The notes beneath the pieces were generated by a model. The model did not search any database and was not told the origin of the DNA. It worked only from the letters and a program-made list of their open reading frames with translations. Of a stretch of 39,118 nucleotides of DNA, positions 37,186 through 39,118 are shown piece after piece (the stretch's first letter is position 1; the number at the start of each line of letters is the position of its first letter). The position numbers and the translations under genes are program-made. This DNA comes from a virus, in IMG/VR virus record IMGVR_UViG_3300035070_000751, positions 1 to 39,118 of that record; one strand, written 5' to 3'.

Positions 37186-39118
37186 ATGGCAGAAGATGAA
37201 ATAAATATTGAAGACGAAGCAATTGCATTAGAAGACGTAGAAGATTCAGTAAATGCAGACATGGGGGTCTCAAGTATTGTAGACCACGTTGTTAGTAGTT
37301 TTAAAAAATCTGAAGACTATAGATATGAAGATGAGCAAAGATGGATTAGAGCTTACAGAAACTATAGAGGATTATACGGACCTGATGTTCAATTTACTGA
37401 AGCAGAAAAGTCTAGAGTATTTATAAAAATAACAAAAACTAAAACGTTGGCTGCGTATGGGCAAATAGTAGATGTTTTATTTGCAGGAAATAAATTTCCT
37501 ATAAGTATAGAGCCAACAGAATTACCTGAAGGAGTTGCAAAGGATGTTAATTTCGACCCTAAAAAACCTCAAGAATTACGTAATAGAGAAGACGAAGGAG
37601 ATGTACAGTCTCCTTATGGTTTCCCTGAAGATGGTAATGAATTACCTAAAGGAGCTACTGCAGAAAGTTTACAAGAAAGGCTTGGTCCTCTCAAAGAAGT
37701 TTTGCAGAATGTTGAAGGCTTGGAAGAAGGCAGTGGCAAAACTCCTACAGCGATAACGTTTAGTCCTGCTTTAGTCGCAGCAAAGGCTATGGAAAAACAA
37801 ATTGTAGACCAACTACAAGAATCAAATGCAAACAAACATTTAAGAAGCACTGCTTTTGAAATGGCTTTATTTGGCACAGGGGTTATGAAAGGACCTTTTG
37901 CTATAGATAAAGAGTATCCTAATTGGAGTGATGAAGGTGAATATAATCCTATATTTAAAACTATACCCCAAGTTAATCATGTATCTGTGTGGGATTTTTA
38001 TCCTGACCCTGATTCTACTAATATAGACCAAGCACAATATGTTGTTCAAAGACATAAAATGTCTAGAACAGAATTACGTGCATTAAAACGTAGACCTTAC
38101 TTCAGAGATAAAGTTATAGAAGAGGCTATATCAGATGGTGAAAACTATGTTAAAAAATACTGGGAAGATGATTTAACAGATTATAACCAAGAAAACTATA
38201 TAGATAGATTTGAAGTTCTAGAGTATTGGGGTATGATGGATGTAGAAATGCTTCTAGAACAAGACGTAGAAATACCAAAAGAATTAGAAGACTTTGAAGA
38301 GTTACAAGCAAATATTTGGGTATGTAATGGTAAACTGCTTAGAGCAGTATTAAATCCATTTAAACCTGCTAAGATACCTTTTATGGCAGCACCTTATGAA
38401 TTAAATCCATATTCATTCTTTGGTGTTGGTTTAGCAGAGAACATGGATGATACACAAACACTTATGAATGGTTTTATGAGAATGGCAGTAGATAATGCAG
38501 TATTGTCAGGAAACCTATTAATAGAAGTAGATGAAACTAATTTAGTTCCGGGTCAAGATTTGTCTGTATATCCGGGAAAGATATTTAGAAGACAAGGTGG
38601 AGCACCGGGTCAAGCTATATTTGGTACAAAGTTTCCAAACGTATCGAATGAGAATATGCAACTGTTTGACAAAGCAAGACAGTTGGCAGATGAGAGTACA
38701 GGTATGCCATCATTTGCTCATGGTCAAACAGGTGTATCAGGTGTAGGCAGAACTGCTGCAGGTATATCCATGCTTATGGGTGCAGCATCAGGAAGTATTA
38801 AAACTGTAATTAAAAATGTAGATGATTATTTACTTAAACCATTAGGTGAAGGATTGTTTAGATTTAATATGCAATTTAATTTTAATCCTGAAATAAAAGG
38901 TGACTTAGAAGTTATAGCTCGTGGTACAGAAAGTCTCATGGCTAACGAAGTTAGGTCACAAAGATTAATGCAATTCTTACAAGTTGCATCTAATCCTGCT
39001 CTTGCACCTTTTGCTAAATTTAATTACATAGTTCGTGAGATTGCAAAGTCTATGGATTTAGACCCTACAAAGGTTACTAACAATATGGATGAAGCAATGC
39101 TACAAGCAGAGATGCTAA
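37186..39118 (+). CDS. Portal protein, open at the right edge
   Basis: At least 644 codons; no stop before the window ends, where only one base of the next codon is left. The acidic N-terminus is followed by RWIRAYRNYRGLYG, ITKTKTLAAYGQIVDVLF, then DFYPDP and a C-terminal region with DESTGMPSFAHGQTG and GRTAAGISMLMGAASG, as in podovirus-type marine portals (head-tail connector). The dodecameric ring forms the channel used by terminase. Position directly after TerL supports this. Joining the window ends would replace the C-terminus with about 30 implausible residues, so the true end lies outside. Confidence 0.9.
   Translation, partial: MAEDEINIEDEAIALEDVEDSVNADMGVSSIVDHVVSSFKKSEDYRYEDEQRWIRAYRNYRGLYGPDVQFTEAEKSRVFIKITKTKTLAAYGQIVDVLFAGNKFPISIEPTELPEGVAKDVNFDPKKPQELRNREDEGDVQSPYGFPEDGNELPKGATAESLQERLGPLKEVLQNVEGLEEGSGKTPTAITFSPALVAAKAMEKQIVDQLQESNANKHLRSTAFEMALFGTGVMKGPFAIDKEYPNWSDEGEYNPIFKTIPQVNHVSVWDFYPDPDSTNIDQAQYVVQRHKMSRTELRALKRRPYFRDKVIEEAISDGENYVKKYWEDDLTDYNQENYIDRFEVLEYWGMMDVEMLLEQDVEIPKELEDFEELQANIWVCNGKLLRAVLNPFKPAKIPFMAAPYELNPYSFFGVGLAENMDDTQTLMNGFMRMAVDNAVLSGNLLIEVDETNLVPGQDLSVYPGKIFRRQGGAPGQAIFGTKFPNVSNENMQLFDKARQLADESTGMPSFAHGQTGVSGVGRTAAGISMLMGAASGSIKTVIKNVDDYLLKPLGEGLFRFNMQFNFNPEIKGDLEVIARGTESLMANEVRSQRLMQFLQVASNPALAPFAKFNYIVREIAKSMDLDPTKVTNNMDEAMLQAEML

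Noticed and set aside
37535-37877. Frames of 73 and 87 codons inside portal
   Set aside because: The portal frame runs unbroken from 37186 to the edge and has the expected family motifs.
1-39118. Complete circular phage genome
   Set aside because: Portal does not close across the ends, and capsid and tail-tube genes are absent.
1-39118. tRNA genes or a phage-type single-subunit RNA polymerase
   Set aside because: No cloverleaf-like sequence with a TTCGA arm and no T7-type polymerase motifs were found on either strand by eye.

Overview
The window is an AT-rich piece of a double-stranded DNA tailed-phage genome. By gene content it is a podovirus-like marine phage. The markers are a family A DNA polymerase with a DnaJ-like Cys motif inserted between its exonuclease and polymerase domains (a feature I know from the HMO-2011-type phages of marine alphaproteobacteria), a T7-type endonuclease I, a DUF3310 protein, MazG, a B12-dependent ribonucleotide reductase, and a set of small basic proteins typical of cyanophages and pelagiphages. 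A marine alphaproteobacterial host such as SAR11 or SAR116 is an inference. No single-subunit RNA polymerase, tRNA, major capsid or tail-tube gene was found. The portal frame is still open at the right edge, so the piece is probably incomplete: the capsid and tail module should lie between the right edge and the left edge.

Layout. (1) 4-8266, rightward: end of the structural module, with large repetitive or disordered virion proteins. (2) 8355-28137, leftward: one long, tightly packed early/replication block. Read in its own direction (from 28.1 kb down) it holds small unknown early genes, an ArfA-like ribosome-rescue peptide, a DUF932 protein, an orphan cytosine-5 methyltransferase, a tyrosine recombinase, primase, DnaB-like helicase, DNA polymerase, a probable ssDNA-binding protein, a PD-(D/E)XK exonuclease, endonuclease I, DUF3310, ribonucleotide reductase, a second nuclease, an RMF-like protein, MazG and a membrane protein. 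(3) 28138-28891: divergent control region with promoters facing both ways, operator-like repeats, and a C-rich to G-rich strand switch that may be an origin. (4) 28892-39118, rightward: small basic proteins, a Cys-rich metallothionein-like peptide, holin, an Arg/Pro-rich protamine-like protein, then a perfect-consensus promoter followed by lysozyme, terminase small and large subunits and portal.

The most unusual part is 24.2-28.4 kb. It carries four overlapping layers of inverted repeats: (a) six copies of a GTCCGA-N2/3-TCGGAC box; (b) four long AT-rich inverted repeats with different stems but always a 12-nt loop of the form TCA-N7-TC; (c) perfect hairpins that place the Shine-Dalgarno core in a 3-nt loop before four genes; (d) dozens of 5-9 bp perfect hairpins inside coding sequence, about one per 30-35 bases between 27.0 and 28.1 kb. 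In one gene an 18-nt tandem coding repeat varies its stem with matching changes on both arms while the loop stays constant. I know of no described phage element like this. It is the best candidate for a new system: structured early mRNA, a translation or RNA-decay control layer, or a palindrome-generating replication mechanism.

Functionally the leftward block would take over the ribosome (ArfA-like, RMF-like), the nucleotide pool (RNR, MazG, DUF3310) and DNA replication and recombination. The recombinase allows for integration, but no recognisable repressor was found. The rightward block builds, packages and releases virions.
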